Shown here: piece after piece, positions 7,527 through 15,537 of the stretch
Numbering within the stretch: the stretch's first letter is position 1
How the letters are laid out: the number at the start of each line of letters is the position of its first letter
From: a bacterium
GTDB lineage: Bacteria > Zhuqueibacterota > Zhuqueibacteria > Residuimicrobiales > Residuimicrobiaceae
Assembly (NCBI GenBank): GCA_029554865.1
Contig: JAKPUX010000351.1
Span: forward strand, 1 to 45,418
Length of the DNA stretch: 45,418 nucleotides
Direction of reading: 5' to 3'
Notes under the pieces: generated by a model
Databases searched by the model: none
Told to the model about the DNA's origin: nothing
The model's input: only the letters and a program-made list of their open reading frames with translations
Position numbers and translations under genes: made by a program

Positions 7527-8072
7527 ATGATCAGAAAACTGAGCTTTGCTGAACTGGAGGCCGAACGCCTCAAACGGACCAGCTGCGTCCGGAGCGGCCC
7601 TCCCATCCTGACGGCGCTTCTGGATGACATCCGCAGCCTGCACAACGTCGGGGCCATCTTCCGGACAGCCGATGGCGCGCAGTTCGACCATCTCTATCTC
7701 TGCGGCATCACCGGCACGCCTCCCCGCAACGAGATCCGCAAAACCAGTCTCGGCGCCGAGGAGAGCGTGCCCTGGAGCTATCATGCGGATCCGGTTGAAC
7801 TGGCCGGGCGTCTGAAAGCGGAGGGATACCAGATCGTCGTGCTCGAACAGACCGACGCCAGCCTCGATTTCAGCGCCGCCGTCTACCGTTTCCCGGCCTG
7901 TCTGATCCTCGGTCACGAATATACGGGCGTACGCGATGAACTGGTCGCTCTCGCCGACATGGCGATCGATATCCCGATGCGAGGCAGCAAACATTCGCTC
8001 AACGTCTCGGTTGCCTTTGGCATCGCGGCCTATGAAATATCGCGCCGCCGGGATGATATCCGCCGGGGATGA
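7527..8072 (+). CDS. SpoU/TrmH-family RNA 2'-O-methyltransferase
   Basis: A 181-residue SPOUT methyltransferase using S-adenosylmethionine to methylate a ribose in tRNA or rRNA. All three family motifs are present: DIRSLHNVGAIFRTADG (motif 1 with the catalytic Asn/Arg), LILGHEYTGV (motif 2) and IPMRGSKHSLNVSVAFGIAAYE (motif 3 forming the trefoil knot). No extra RNA-binding domain is attached, as in the short TrmH/TrmL-like class; the target nucleotide cannot be named. The ATG at 7527 has no good ribosome-binding site, but the protein starts where short family members start. The preceding gene is closed by a terminator, so an unseen promoter must lie in 7470-7526. Confidence 0.88.
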   Translation: MIRKLSFAELEAERLKRTSCVRSGPPILTALLDDIRSLHNVGAIFRTADGAQFDHLYLCGITGTPPRNEIRKTSLGAEESVPWSYHADPVELAGRLKAEGYQIVVLEQTDASLDFSAAVYRFPACLILGHEYTGVRDELVALADMAIDIPMRGSKHSLNVSVAFGIAAYEISRRRDDIRRG

Positions 8073-8144
8073 TGTTCTAATTGCCATGCCGGGCGGAGTG
8101 CACACACCTGAACCTGGTCGGGAGCTGAATAGAGGAGAACGAAG

Positions 8145-8348
8145 ATGGCGCTGTTATTGAGGGAGCGTTTCGAGAAGCTGGGGCCCTTTGGCAAGAGAGG
8201 CTTGATCTATACCCTGGTGGGATTGGCCGGGCTCATCGCCCAGCTGGTCCGGTTCGGCACGCGCCAGCCCTTCGGGATTCTCGTCTGGGCCCTTATCATC
8301 GGCATCGGCCTCTATTATTTCTTCGTTCTGACTGGACGCCGGTCCTGA
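8145..8348 (+). CDS. Small two-helix membrane protein, hypothetical
   Basis: A 67-residue protein with a basic amphipathic N-terminus (LLRERFEKLGPFGKRG). Two hydrophobic segments follow, at about residues 19-35 and 44-62, with a short basic end (TGRRS), consistent with a hairpin integral membrane protein. AGGAG lies 8 bases before the ATG, a good translation signal that supports it being real. It stands 72 bases after the methyltransferase and 27 bases before fabL, so it may be co-transcribed with both. I recognise no family. Confidence 0.65.
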   Translation: MALLLRERFEKLGPFGKRGLIYTLVGLAGLIAQLVRFGTRQPFGILVWALIIGIGLYYFFVLTGRRS

Positions 8349-8375
8349 TTCACAATCCATTCGCGGGAGAAGAGT

Positions 8376-9143
8376 ATGGGAGCCTTTACCATTGATTTAA
8401 GCGGCAAGGCCGCTCTGGTCACCGGCGGTTCGCGCGGCATCGGCCGGGCGATCGCCCTGCGCCTGGCGGAAGCAGGGGCCGACGTGGCCGTCAACTATTT
8501 GCGTCAGCGCACGGCCGCCGAAGAGACAGTGCGGCTGGTTGAGAAGACCGGACGCCGCGCCCTCGCCATTCGCGCCAACGTGGGCGAGGTAGAGAATATC
8601 CCGGGGATGATCAGCGAGATCGGCGAGGCCTTCGGACGCCTCGACATCCTGGTCAGCAACGCCGCTTCCGGCGTGCTCAAACCAGCCCTCGAGCTGAACG
8701 AACATCACTGGCACTGGACCATGGACATCAATGCCGGGACGCTCCTGCCGCTGACCCAGCACGCCCTGCCCCTGATGGAGGCTCACGGCGGCCATATCAT
8801 CGCGGTGTCGAGCCTCGGCTCTGTGCGCGCCATTCCCAATTACGCCGCCGTCGGGGCCTCAAAGGCGGCGCTCGAGTCCCTCATCCGCCATCTGGCGGTG
8901 GAGCTGGCCGCGCGCAATATCCATGTCAATGCCGTCTCGGCCGGGGTGGTCGATACAGACGCCCTGAAGCACTTTCCCAACCGCGATCAGCTGCTCGAAA
9001 CCAGCCGCCAGAAAACCCCCTCCGGCAGGCTGACCACGCCTGAAGATGTGGCTGATGTTGTGCTGATGCTCTGCTCCTCTCTGGCGCAGCAGATTCACGG
9101 TCAGACCATCGTCGTCGACGGCGGCTATGCCATCATGGGTTGA
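8376..9143 (+). CDS. fabL: Enoyl-ACP reductase, FabL type (short-chain dehydrogenase)
   Basis: A 255-residue SDR. The NADPH-binding loop is TGGSRGIG (residues 16-23), and NYLRQR after the second strand suits NADP. NAASG is at about 95-99, Ser145/146 precede the active site, and the catalytic pair is Tyr156 and Lys163 in NYAAVGASKAALE. The spacing is Tyr-x6-Lys, as in the FabL/FabI enoyl reductases, rather than the Tyr-x3-Lys of FabG-type ketoreductases. The tail has VSAGVVDTDALKHFPNR and QTIVVDGG. It would carry out the last reduction of fatty-acid elongation in the cytosol. FabL is known from Bacillus and assorted other lineages. The ATG follows GGGAGAAGAGT. A hairpin terminator lies beyond its stop. 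Confidence 0.88.
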   Translation: MGAFTIDLSGKAALVTGGSRGIGRAIALRLAEAGADVAVNYLRQRTAAEETVRLVEKTGRRALAIRANVGEVENIPGMISEIGEAFGRLDILVSNAASGVLKPALELNEHHWHWTMDINAGTLLPLTQHALPLMEAHGGHIIAVSSLGSVRAIPNYAAVGASKAALESLIRHLAVELAARNIHVNAVSAGVVDTDALKHFPNRDQLLETSRQKTPSGRLTTPEDVADVVLMLCSSLAQQIHGQTIVVDGGYAIMG

Positions 9144-9180
9144 TTCGGGGAGCTTCTATCCCTGAGGCGGGGCGATCGCG

Positions 9181-9223
9181 ATAAAACAAAGGCGCGCTCA
9201 TCATTTGAGGTGATGAGCGCGCC
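9181..9223 (-). terminator. Bidirectional hairpin terminator between fabL and the glucan phosphorylase
   Basis: A perfect 13-bp stem (GGCGCGCTCATCA, 9191-9203, with its complement at 9211-9223) has a 7-base loop. On the minus strand it is followed by TTTGTTTTAT, a good U-tract for the phosphorylase transcript. On the plus strand TTCCTGTTT follows, a weaker tract for fabL. Confidence 0.85.
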
Positions 9224-9276
9224 TTCCTGTTTCGGACGGGAGCATCCTGGCTGATCACAACCCGGAGAATTTTTTG

Positions 9277-11841
9277 CTACTCCTGCAGCCAGGTGATCAG
9301 GCCGCTGTCGAAGGAGTGGGCCATCTCCGGATGAAAGGGCATGATGCGGATGGAGTAACCGTGCTGGCCGGTGGTTTCGCATGGGATGGTCGCCTCGAAG
9401 CGATAAACATTCTTCTTGACCTGTTCGACCTGTTCCATGACGGTGCTCTGGCCGTCGACAATTTCCTCATCCGAATCCAGCGGTCCGTAATAGACCTCCA
9501 CGCGCAGTTCTTCCGGTTTGAGGCCGTCGCAGTTGACCATGGCGGAGATAGCCAGTCGGCCGCCGACGCGGACCTCGCCCCCCTCCTCGGAATCGACCTT
9601 GAGGATATGGACCTTGCCCCAGAGGCTTTGCACCCGTTCTTTCCAGGCCGCCACCTCCTTGACCAGCTGCATCTTGTTGCGGCTCAGTTTCTGCCAGCGC
9701 AGCTGGGCGGGCAGATAGTACTGCTCAAAGTAGTCGCGGACCATGCGGTTGGTGTTAAAGAAGGGGCTGAGGGTCTGGATGCTGCTCTTCATCATGGCGA
9801 CCCATTTGCGCGGCAGATTGTTGCTGCTGCGTTCGTAAAAGAGCGGGACGATCTCCTGTTCGAGGATGGAGTAGAGGGACTCCACCTCGAAGAGATCCTG
9901 TTCTTCGGGATCGGAGAATTCCTCACCGCGGCCGATGCCCCAGCCCACTGTATTTTTATAGGCTTCATCCCACCAGCCGTCGAGGATGCTGAGGTTGAGA
10001 GCCCCGTTCAGGCTGGCCTTCATGCCGCTGGTGCCGCTGGCTTCGCGGGGACGGATGGGGGTGTTGAGCCAGACATCGACCCCGCGCACCATGCTGGCGG
10101 CGACCTCCATGTCATAGTCTTCAATGAAGACGATGCTGCTGCGGAACTCTTCCTTGCGGATGATATTGACAATGTCGCGGATGATGCCCTTGCCGATATT
10201 GTCGCGTGGATGGGCCTTGCCGGCGAATATGAACTGGACCGGGCGTTCCTTGTCGTTGAGGATAGCCTTGAGCCGGTCGAGGTCCTGGAAAATGAGTTTG
10301 GCGCGTTTGTAAGAGGCGAAGCGGCGTGCAAAACCAATGGTCAGGGCCTGGGGATCGAGCACTTCATCGGCTTTGGCGACATCCTCGGGCCGGGCGTTGG
10401 CGTTTTCGAGCTGGCGGCGCAGGCGGCCGCGGGCGAAGGCGACCAGCCGTTCGCGGCGGCGTTCGTGGGTGCGCCAGAGCTCTTCATCGGGAATCTGCTG
10501 GATGCGGTCCCAGACCGAGTCCTCGGAGCCGATGTTGTTCCAGCGCGGGCCGAGATAGCGCTGGAAGAGTTCGGCCATGTCCTCGGAGATCCAGGTCGGC
10601 AGGTGGACGCCATTGGTGACATGGCCGATGGGGACCTCGCTCTCGGGGATTTCAGGCCAGAGGTGCTGCCACATGCGGCGGGCGACCTCGCCATGGAGCT
10701 TGCTGACGCCGTTGCTGGCGCTGGACATGTTGATCGCAAAGATCGCCATGTTGAATTTGCCGCTGTTATGGGGCCGGCCGATGCCGCCGAGGCGGTGGAA
10801 CTGCTCTGAGGAGATCTGAAGGGCGCCGTAATAGCCGCCGATGTAGCGGTCGACCAGGCCGAGATCGAACTCATCGATGCCAGCGGGCACAGGGGTATGG
10901 CTGGTGAAGACCGTGCTGTTGCGGTTGGCCTCCTGAGCCTCCCGGAAGGTGAGCCCCGACTCCTGCATGAGGAGGCGGACGCGTTCCAGGGCCATGAAGG
11001 CTGAATGGCCCTCGTTCATATGACAGATATCAGGCCGGAGGCCGAGGCGTTCGAGGGCGCGCAAACCGCCGATGCCGAGGACGATCTCCTGCTTGATGCG
11101 CATTTCCTCCTCGCCGCCGTAAAGGGAGTCGGTGATATCCTGATCCTCAGGGCTGTTCTCGGCGAGATTGGTGTCGAGGAGGTAGAGGGGGACGCGGCCG
11201 ACCTGGGCGCACCAGATGGCGACATGGACCGTGCGCTGCAGGATTTCGACCGTAATGGTGATCGGCTTGCCGTTGGTATCGCATTCCTGCTTGACGGGCA
11301 TGTTGTAAAAGTCGTTCTCCGGATAGTTCTCCTGCTGCCAGCCGTCTTTGGAGAGGTACTGGTGAAAATAGCCCTTCTGGTAGAGCAGTCCGACACCGAC
11401 GAGGGGGATGCCCAGGTCGCTGGCCGATTTAAGGTGATCGGCGGAGAGGACGCCGAGGCCGCCGGAGTAGAGAGGCAGCCCTTCGTTCAGGCCGTATTCC
11501 ATCGAGAAATAGGCGATGCGGAAGTTTTTCTGCTGGGGGTATTTTTTCTGAAACCAGGATTTTTGCGAGAGATAGTTCTCCAGTGCGGTGCGGGTGCGCT
11601 GGAGATGGGCGAGATAGCCGTCATCCTTGGCGCGCGCTTCGAGACGGGCCTGGTCGATGCTGCCGAGCAGGAGCACGGGATTGTGCCCGGAGCTCTCCCA
11701 GAGATCGCGGTCGAGACGGCGGAAGAGATTGCGCAGGTCATAGTCCCAGGTCCAGTAGAGGTTGTAGGCGAGGTCGCGCAGGGCGTTGAGTTCCACTGGC
11801 AGCGAGGGTACCACCTTGTACTTTTGGATGGAGACGGCCAT
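9277..11841 (-). CDS. glgP: Alpha-glucan (glycogen/maltodextrin) phosphorylase, GT35
   Basis: An 854-residue enzyme that cleaves alpha-1,4-glucans with phosphate to glucose-1-phosphate, using pyridoxal phosphate. The N-terminal about 110 residues are the DUF3417 domain of the short alpha-glucan phosphorylases (LPVELNALRDLAYNLYWTWD). The phosphorylase core starts near IAYFSMEYGLNEGLPLYSGGLG and continues through CHMNEGHSAFMALERVR and VTNGVHLPTWI. The cofactor site is EASGTSGMKASLNG with Lys608. The C-terminal about 100 residues form an added beta domain. It is monocistronic by layout, with its own candidate promoter (11886-11914) and a terminator. AAGGAT stands about 8 bases before the ATG. 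It shares an intergenic region with the divergent sigma-54 promoter. Confidence 0.96.
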   Translation of the reverse strand: MAVSIQKYKVVPSLPVELNALRDLAYNLYWTWDYDLRNLFRRLDRDLWESSGHNPVLLLGSIDQARLEARAKDDGYLAHLQRTRTALENYLSQKSWFQKKYPQQKNFRIAYFSMEYGLNEGLPLYSGGLGVLSADHLKSASDLGIPLVGVGLLYQKGYFHQYLSKDGWQQENYPENDFYNMPVKQECDTNGKPITITVEILQRTVHVAIWCAQVGRVPLYLLDTNLAENSPEDQDITDSLYGGEEEMRIKQEIVLGIGGLRALERLGLRPDICHMNEGHSAFMALERVRLLMQESGLTFREAQEANRNSTVFTSHTPVPAGIDEFDLGLVDRYIGGYYGALQISSEQFHRLGGIGRPHNSGKFNMAIFAINMSSASNGVSKLHGEVARRMWQHLWPEIPESEVPIGHVTNGVHLPTWISEDMAELFQRYLGPRWNNIGSEDSVWDRIQQIPDEELWRTHERRRERLVAFARGRLRRQLENANARPEDVAKADEVLDPQALTIGFARRFASYKRAKLIFQDLDRLKAILNDKERPVQFIFAGKAHPRDNIGKGIIRDIVNIIRKEEFRSSIVFIEDYDMEVAASMVRGVDVWLNTPIRPREASGTSGMKASLNGALNLSILDGWWDEAYKNTVGWGIGRGEEFSDPEEQDLFEVESLYSILEQEIVPLFYERSSNNLPRKWVAMMKSSIQTLSPFFNTNRMVRDYFEQYYLPAQLRWQKLSRNKMQLVKEVAAWKERVQSLWGKVHILKVDSEEGGEVRVGGRLAISAMVNCDGLKPEELRVEVYYGPLDSDEEIVDGQSTVMEQVEQVKKNVYRFEATIPCETTGQHGYSIRIMPFHPEMAHSFDSGLITWLQE

Positions 11842-11885
11842 AATAGGATCCTTATAAAAAAAAGCCGGTCAGAAAATATTTCATA

Positions 11886-11914
11886 AAGATAGTGAAAAAA
11901 GCGCTTCCAATCAA
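11886..11914 (-). promoter_or_regulatory. Candidate sigma-70-type promoter for glgP
   Basis: Read on the minus strand: TTGATT (11909-11914), a 17-base spacer and TATCTT (11886-11891). Four of six matches in each hexamer, with a leader of about 37 bases to the glgP ATG. Confidence 0.45.
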
Positions 11915-11963
11915 GGGAAAATGCGCCCCCGCCGCGCTGCCGGGGGTTTTGCAGGGGGACAAG

Positions 11964-11979
11964 TGGCACGACTGTTGCA
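11964..11979 (+). promoter_or_regulatory. Sigma-54 (RpoN) -24/-12 promoter for the surface-protein operon
   Basis: TGGCACGACTGTTGCA matches the sigma-54 consensus TGGCACG-N4-TTGCA at every fixed base. The invariant GG (11965-11966) and GC (11977-11978) are separated by exactly 10 bases. It lies in a non-coding region and points at the gene at 12289. Transcription would start near 11990. Sigma-54 promoters need an ATP-driven enhancer-binding activator; none is encoded beside it, and I could not define its upstream binding site. A GC-rich inverted repeat (CCCCC 11926-11930, GGGGG 11942-11946) stands just upstream. Confidence 0.85.
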
Positions 11980-11989
11980 AAAGAGGAGA

Positions 11990-12288
11990 TGGAAGGGAAA
12001 AGGAGTGCGCATAGGACGCCTTCTCCCTCCGGCCGGAATGAATCGGCAAAGAGGTTACTCACAGAAAAACAATGGTTAGAAGGATAAGGGTCGTCGGGTG
12101 GATGAGGTGAATGCACAGAACAGGTTCAACGGGTCAACGCCGGTTCTGTATTGCCCTGAGTTAGCGTATCAGAGAGAGACACTTGGGCATCCATTGCACT
12201 GCACGGCAGCATTGTTCGGCACCCCGCTCCTCACTCTCGCAAGCATGGCTATTCAACAGGTTCCAACTTTCAATGTATGGAGGAAGTG
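11990..12288 (+). other. Long untranslated leader of the surface operon, with a hairpin and a possible leader ORF
   Basis: About 300 bases separate the predicted sigma-54 start from the first gene. It contains an inverted repeat ACAGAAC/GTTCTGT (12115-12121 and 12143-12149). An open frame also runs from GTG 12098 (or ATG 12245) to a TGA at 12287-12289 that overlaps the next ATG as TGATG. The frame has no good ribosome-binding site of its own and no recognisable product. I see no known riboswitch, tRNA or terminator here. Confidence 0.4.
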
Positions 12289-13698
12289 ATGAATTCTTCA
12301 TCTCAGCATCCCATCCTGCTGGTGGTATTGGCCCTCTTGGTTCTGGCCTCCGGCCTTTTCGCCGCGGCCGGCGATACCTTGTCGGTGGGGAACAGCGCCG
12401 GACTGCCGGGTGTGACCGGCTATACCATACCGGTCAACCTGCGGAATGTCACCACCCTCAAGGGGCTGCTCTTCAAGATCAAGGATGTGCCCGATTCACT
12501 GGAGGTAACCAATGTGGTGCCGACCGGAAGGGCCTCGGGATTTCGCGCGGAGTGGACGACGGTGGGCGGGACGGTGAAAATCCTCATGTTCCCGACCATC
12601 ACCACCACCCCCCTCATCACAGCCGGTAACGGGACTATCGCCAACCTGACGGTTTCGGTGAAACCCGAAGCGGTGCGCGGGGCCAAGGCGACGGTCACGC
12701 CCGACAGCGTCCGGGCCTCCAACAACGTTCAGCAGGCGGTGACGGTCTACGTCAAGAGCGGCTATTTCTGGTACGGGATCAAGGGCGATATCAAGGCCGA
12801 CGGCGCGGTTGACCTCTTCGACGTTCTGCGTCTTATCGACATCGTCCTCGGCCGCGCGCCGGCTGCCACGGAATATGAAAGATGGGCCAGTGATCTCAAC
12901 CTGGATGGCCAGATCGATGTCGCGGACATCACCGCACTGATCGATCTGGCGGTCGCCGCCACTCCCAGGATGGATGACAGCGGTTCGCTCTCCGACTATG
13001 CCGGCAACGCCGAGCTGACCATCTCCGCCCTGCCCAGGAATATTACCGGTTCGGTCAACGTGCCGGTACAGCTGCGCTCCACGGCCCCCGTCAGCGGCCT
13101 GCAGTTCGCCTTCAAGCTTGATTCGCGCCGTTTTCTCGTCTCCAAGCCCAGGCTGACCGAGATGAGCAGGAATATGTCGGTGGCGATTCACGCCGATGGC
13201 GATGAGGTGCGGGTGATGCTCTACAGTCTGAGCGGCGATCCCCTGCCCCTCAATGAGGGCATGGTGCTGCAGATCCCGGTGACCATCGCTGAGGCTCTGA
13301 ATGCGGATGAAAAGCTGGAGATCAGGTCGGCGCTGGCCGGCACAATGGGCGGCGGCAGACTGCAGACCCAGATCGGCTCCGGAATGGAAGGGGTAGCGGC
13401 GGCGCCCGAGTCCTTCGCCCTGATGCAGAACAATCCCAATCCGTTCAACATGTCGACCAAGATCACCTATGAGGTGCCTGCGCTGCGGCAGGGTGCGGCC
13501 AATATCAAGCTGATGGTCTACAATGCCCAAGGGCAGGAAGTGAGAACCCTGGTTAACGAGAGAAGGAGCACGGGAAGATATACGGTGAACTGGGATGGCA
13601 GGGATAATGCAGGCAACTATGTCTCTTCCGGTGTCTACTTTTACAAGATGACTGCAGACAATGTGGTGATCACCAAGAAACTGGCAGTCACCAAGTAA
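12289..13698 (+). CDS. Secreted cohesin-like/dockerin protein with T9SS sorting domain
   Basis: A 469-residue exported protein. Residues 1-27 are a signal peptide. About 30-155 form a cohesin-like beta-sandwich containing GLLFKI, PTGRASGF and a TAGNGTIANLTV strand. About 165-222 are a dockerin-like pair of EF-hand loops (DIKADGAVDLFD from 167, DLNLDGQIDVAD from 202). About 240-365 hold a second cohesin-like domain (GLQFAFKLD, then VMLYSLSG). About 375-469 are a T9SS-type C-terminal sorting domain (NNPNPFNMSTKI to GVYFYKM). I chose the ATG at 12289, which has GGAGG 5 bases upstream; an ATG at 12277 in the same frame overlaps that site. It is the first gene after the sigma-54 promoter. Role inferred: surface-attached scaffold or anchor. 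Confidence 0.85.
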   Translation: MNSSSQHPILLVVLALLVLASGLFAAAGDTLSVGNSAGLPGVTGYTIPVNLRNVTTLKGLLFKIKDVPDSLEVTNVVPTGRASGFRAEWTTVGGTVKILMFPTITTTPLITAGNGTIANLTVSVKPEAVRGAKATVTPDSVRASNNVQQAVTVYVKSGYFWYGIKGDIKADGAVDLFDVLRLIDIVLGRAPAATEYERWASDLNLDGQIDVADITALIDLAVAATPRMDDSGSLSDYAGNAELTISALPRNITGSVNVPVQLRSTAPVSGLQFAFKLDSRRFLVSKPRLTEMSRNMSVAIHADGDEVRVMLYSLSGDPLPLNEGMVLQIPVTIAEALNADEKLEIRSALAGTMGGGRLQTQIGSGMEGVAAAPESFALMQNNPNPFNMSTKITYEVPALRQGAANIKLMVYNAQGQEVRTLVNERRSTGRYTVNWDGRDNAGNYVSSGVYFYKMTADNVVITKKLAVTK

Positions 13699-13743
13699 GA
13701 GGCTTCCTTCGTACGGGAATCACTTTTAGGAGAGGAATTTAAG

Positions 13744-15522
13744 ATGAAATCAAGCCGGGCGACTGCCTTTTGGGCACTCATTATCTTGGCAGCTTTAGTC
13801 GCGCCCGGGCTGGCGCAGGTCGTGGACGATTTCAACCGGACCAGCCTGGGATCGAATTGGACAGCCGATCCAGAATATATCATTTCCAGCAATACCCTGG
13901 ACAACAGTACCACTGCGACCGGGTGGACCTTTCTGGCCGTCTATAATGCTGCGGCCAATCCCTCGCAGGTTCAGTTCACCTGGGCGGGGAGCGCCAATGC
14001 CAACGGCATCAACGCGGGTGGTTTTGCCATGCTCCTCGATGCCGCTTCGGTCACAGCCAATGGTCTGCTGATTTTCCGTCGGGATTTGACCCTGGAAATC
14101 AATCCGATCGTCAATGGCAATGTTGACCGTACCATCCCCGTCGCCACTGCGGCCGCTTCGCTGCCGGCGCCAGGGCCGGGCAGCGTCATCAAGATCGGCT
14201 TCCGCACGGATGCGACCAAGGCCTATTTTGACTATTATATCAATGGTACCCTCGACGGCACTCTCAGCTATCTGCGCTCCAGCCGGCCGGCGATCCCTTC
14301 GACCTATTATGCGGGTGTGAGCCTTTACGGCAACATGCAGAACAACATCGATGATTTCACCGTCTGGGCCCAGGGCATAACGGTTACCTCCCCCAACGGC
14401 GGGGAAAACTGGCTGGCTCGCTCGATCCACGCCATTACCTGGAGTTCGAACAGCTTTTCCGGCAATGTGGCGATCGACTACTCCCTTGATGCGGGATCGA
14501 CCTGGACAGTGATCACCGCTTCAACAGCCAACACCGGTTCCTACACCTGGACCCTGCCGGCGACCCCGAGCACCAGCGCGCGGGTGCGCGTGCGGGATGC
14601 CGCCGACGGCAATCCCGCCGATATCAGCAATGCCAACTTTACCATCGCGCCCGAGACCGAATCGATCACGGTGCTCTCGCCCAACGGCGGGGAGAACTGG
14701 GAGGTCAATGCCTCGCACAACATCACCTGGAGCGCGGCGGCTTCGATCCCCGCTGTGCGCATTTATTATTCAGCGGACAACGGCGCGAACTGGACGATGA
14801 TCGTTGCCAGCACAACCAATGACGGCTCCTACACCTGGACCACGCCGTCGGTGACGACCACCCGCGGCCTTATCCGCATCGCCGATGCCGCCGACGGCCT
14901 GCCCCTGGATGAGAGCGACGCCCCGTTTTCTATCCTGACCCTGGCGACCCTCTATGTGCGCGAAACCAGCGGGCAGCCGGGATCGACCAACAACCTGGTC
15001 GCCATCGGCCTCGACAACATCACCCCTGTACGCGGGATCTCCTTTCTGCTCATGGATTCACCGGCCTATCTGACCGCCATGAATGTCCTCCCCACCGGCC
15101 GCGCCTCCGACTTTACAGTCACCAAAACGGACAACGGCACGGCGGTCTCCATCCTGCTGGTCAGTCTGGCGGGCAACTCGATTCCGGCCGGCAGCGGCCC
15201 GATCTGCCTGATCTCCTATGACGTCTCCGGCGCCGCTCCCCTCGGTGAATTCTCGAGTCTGGATTTCTCCACCGTCAAGGTCAGCGACGACAGCAGCAGG
15301 GCGATTGTTCCCGAATTGCTGCCGGGCCGCTTCTGGTTCGTCAAGATCGGGGATATGGACAACAGCGGCGTGGTTGATCTGCTCGATATCAACCGCGCGG
15401 CCGACATCGTCCTGGGCAGGGAACCAGCCGCGACCGACAACGAGATGATGATCGGCGACCTTGACCATGATGGCGATATCGACCTGTTCGATCTGCTGAC
15501 GATCTGGGAACTCGTCTACTAA
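13744..15522 (+). CDS. Secreted LamG-like / repeat / cohesin-like / dockerin protein, no sorting domain
   Basis: A 592-residue protein. Residues 1-25 are a signal peptide ending at GLAQ. About 27-212 form a laminin-G/concanavalin-like domain (VVDDFNRTSLGSNW at its start, NNIDDFTVWA at its end). Two roughly 90-residue repeats of the Ser-Thr-rich (Kre9/KNH-like) type follow, each opening with SPNGGENW, with an ITWS strand and a GSYTWT strand. About 397-520 are a cohesin-like domain (GSTNNLV, GISFLLMD, PTGRASDFTV, GSGPICLISYDV). The last 56 residues are a dockerin-like pair (loops from 537 and 572). The chain ends at the second EF-hand helix, with no T9SS sorting domain. AGGAGAGGA precedes the ATG. 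It is a close paralogue of the next gene. Confidence 0.85.
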   Translation: MKSSRATAFWALIILAALVAPGLAQVVDDFNRTSLGSNWTADPEYIISSNTLDNSTTATGWTFLAVYNAAANPSQVQFTWAGSANANGINAGGFAMLLDAASVTANGLLIFRRDLTLEINPIVNGNVDRTIPVATAAASLPAPGPGSVIKIGFRTDATKAYFDYYINGTLDGTLSYLRSSRPAIPSTYYAGVSLYGNMQNNIDDFTVWAQGITVTSPNGGENWLARSIHAITWSSNSFSGNVAIDYSLDAGSTWTVITASTANTGSYTWTLPATPSTSARVRVRDAADGNPADISNANFTIAPETESITVLSPNGGENWEVNASHNITWSAAASIPAVRIYYSADNGANWTMIVASTTNDGSYTWTTPSVTTTRGLIRIADAADGLPLDESDAPFSILTLATLYVRETSGQPGSTNNLVAIGLDNITPVRGISFLLMDSPAYLTAMNVLPTGRASDFTVTKTDNGTAVSILLVSLAGNSIPAGSGPICLISYDVSGAAPLGEFSSLDFSTVKVSDDSSRAIVPELLPGRFWFVKIGDMDNSGVVDLLDINRAADIVLGREPAATDNEMMIGDLDHDGDIDLFDLLTIWELVY

Positions 15523-15537
15523 TGCAACGGAGAGGGT

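Noticed and set aside
9274-10809. Long plus-strand open frame opposite the glucan phosphorylase
   Set aside because: It is an antisense shadow in GC-rich DNA: no family similarity and no ribosome-binding site, while the minus strand encodes an unmistakable GT35 enzyme. The same reasoning applies to the long frame opposite ileS (32546-35146).
12111-12155. tRNA-like GGTTCAA segment in the surface-operon leader
   Set aside because: No acceptor stem, anticodon arm or proper length can be drawn around it.
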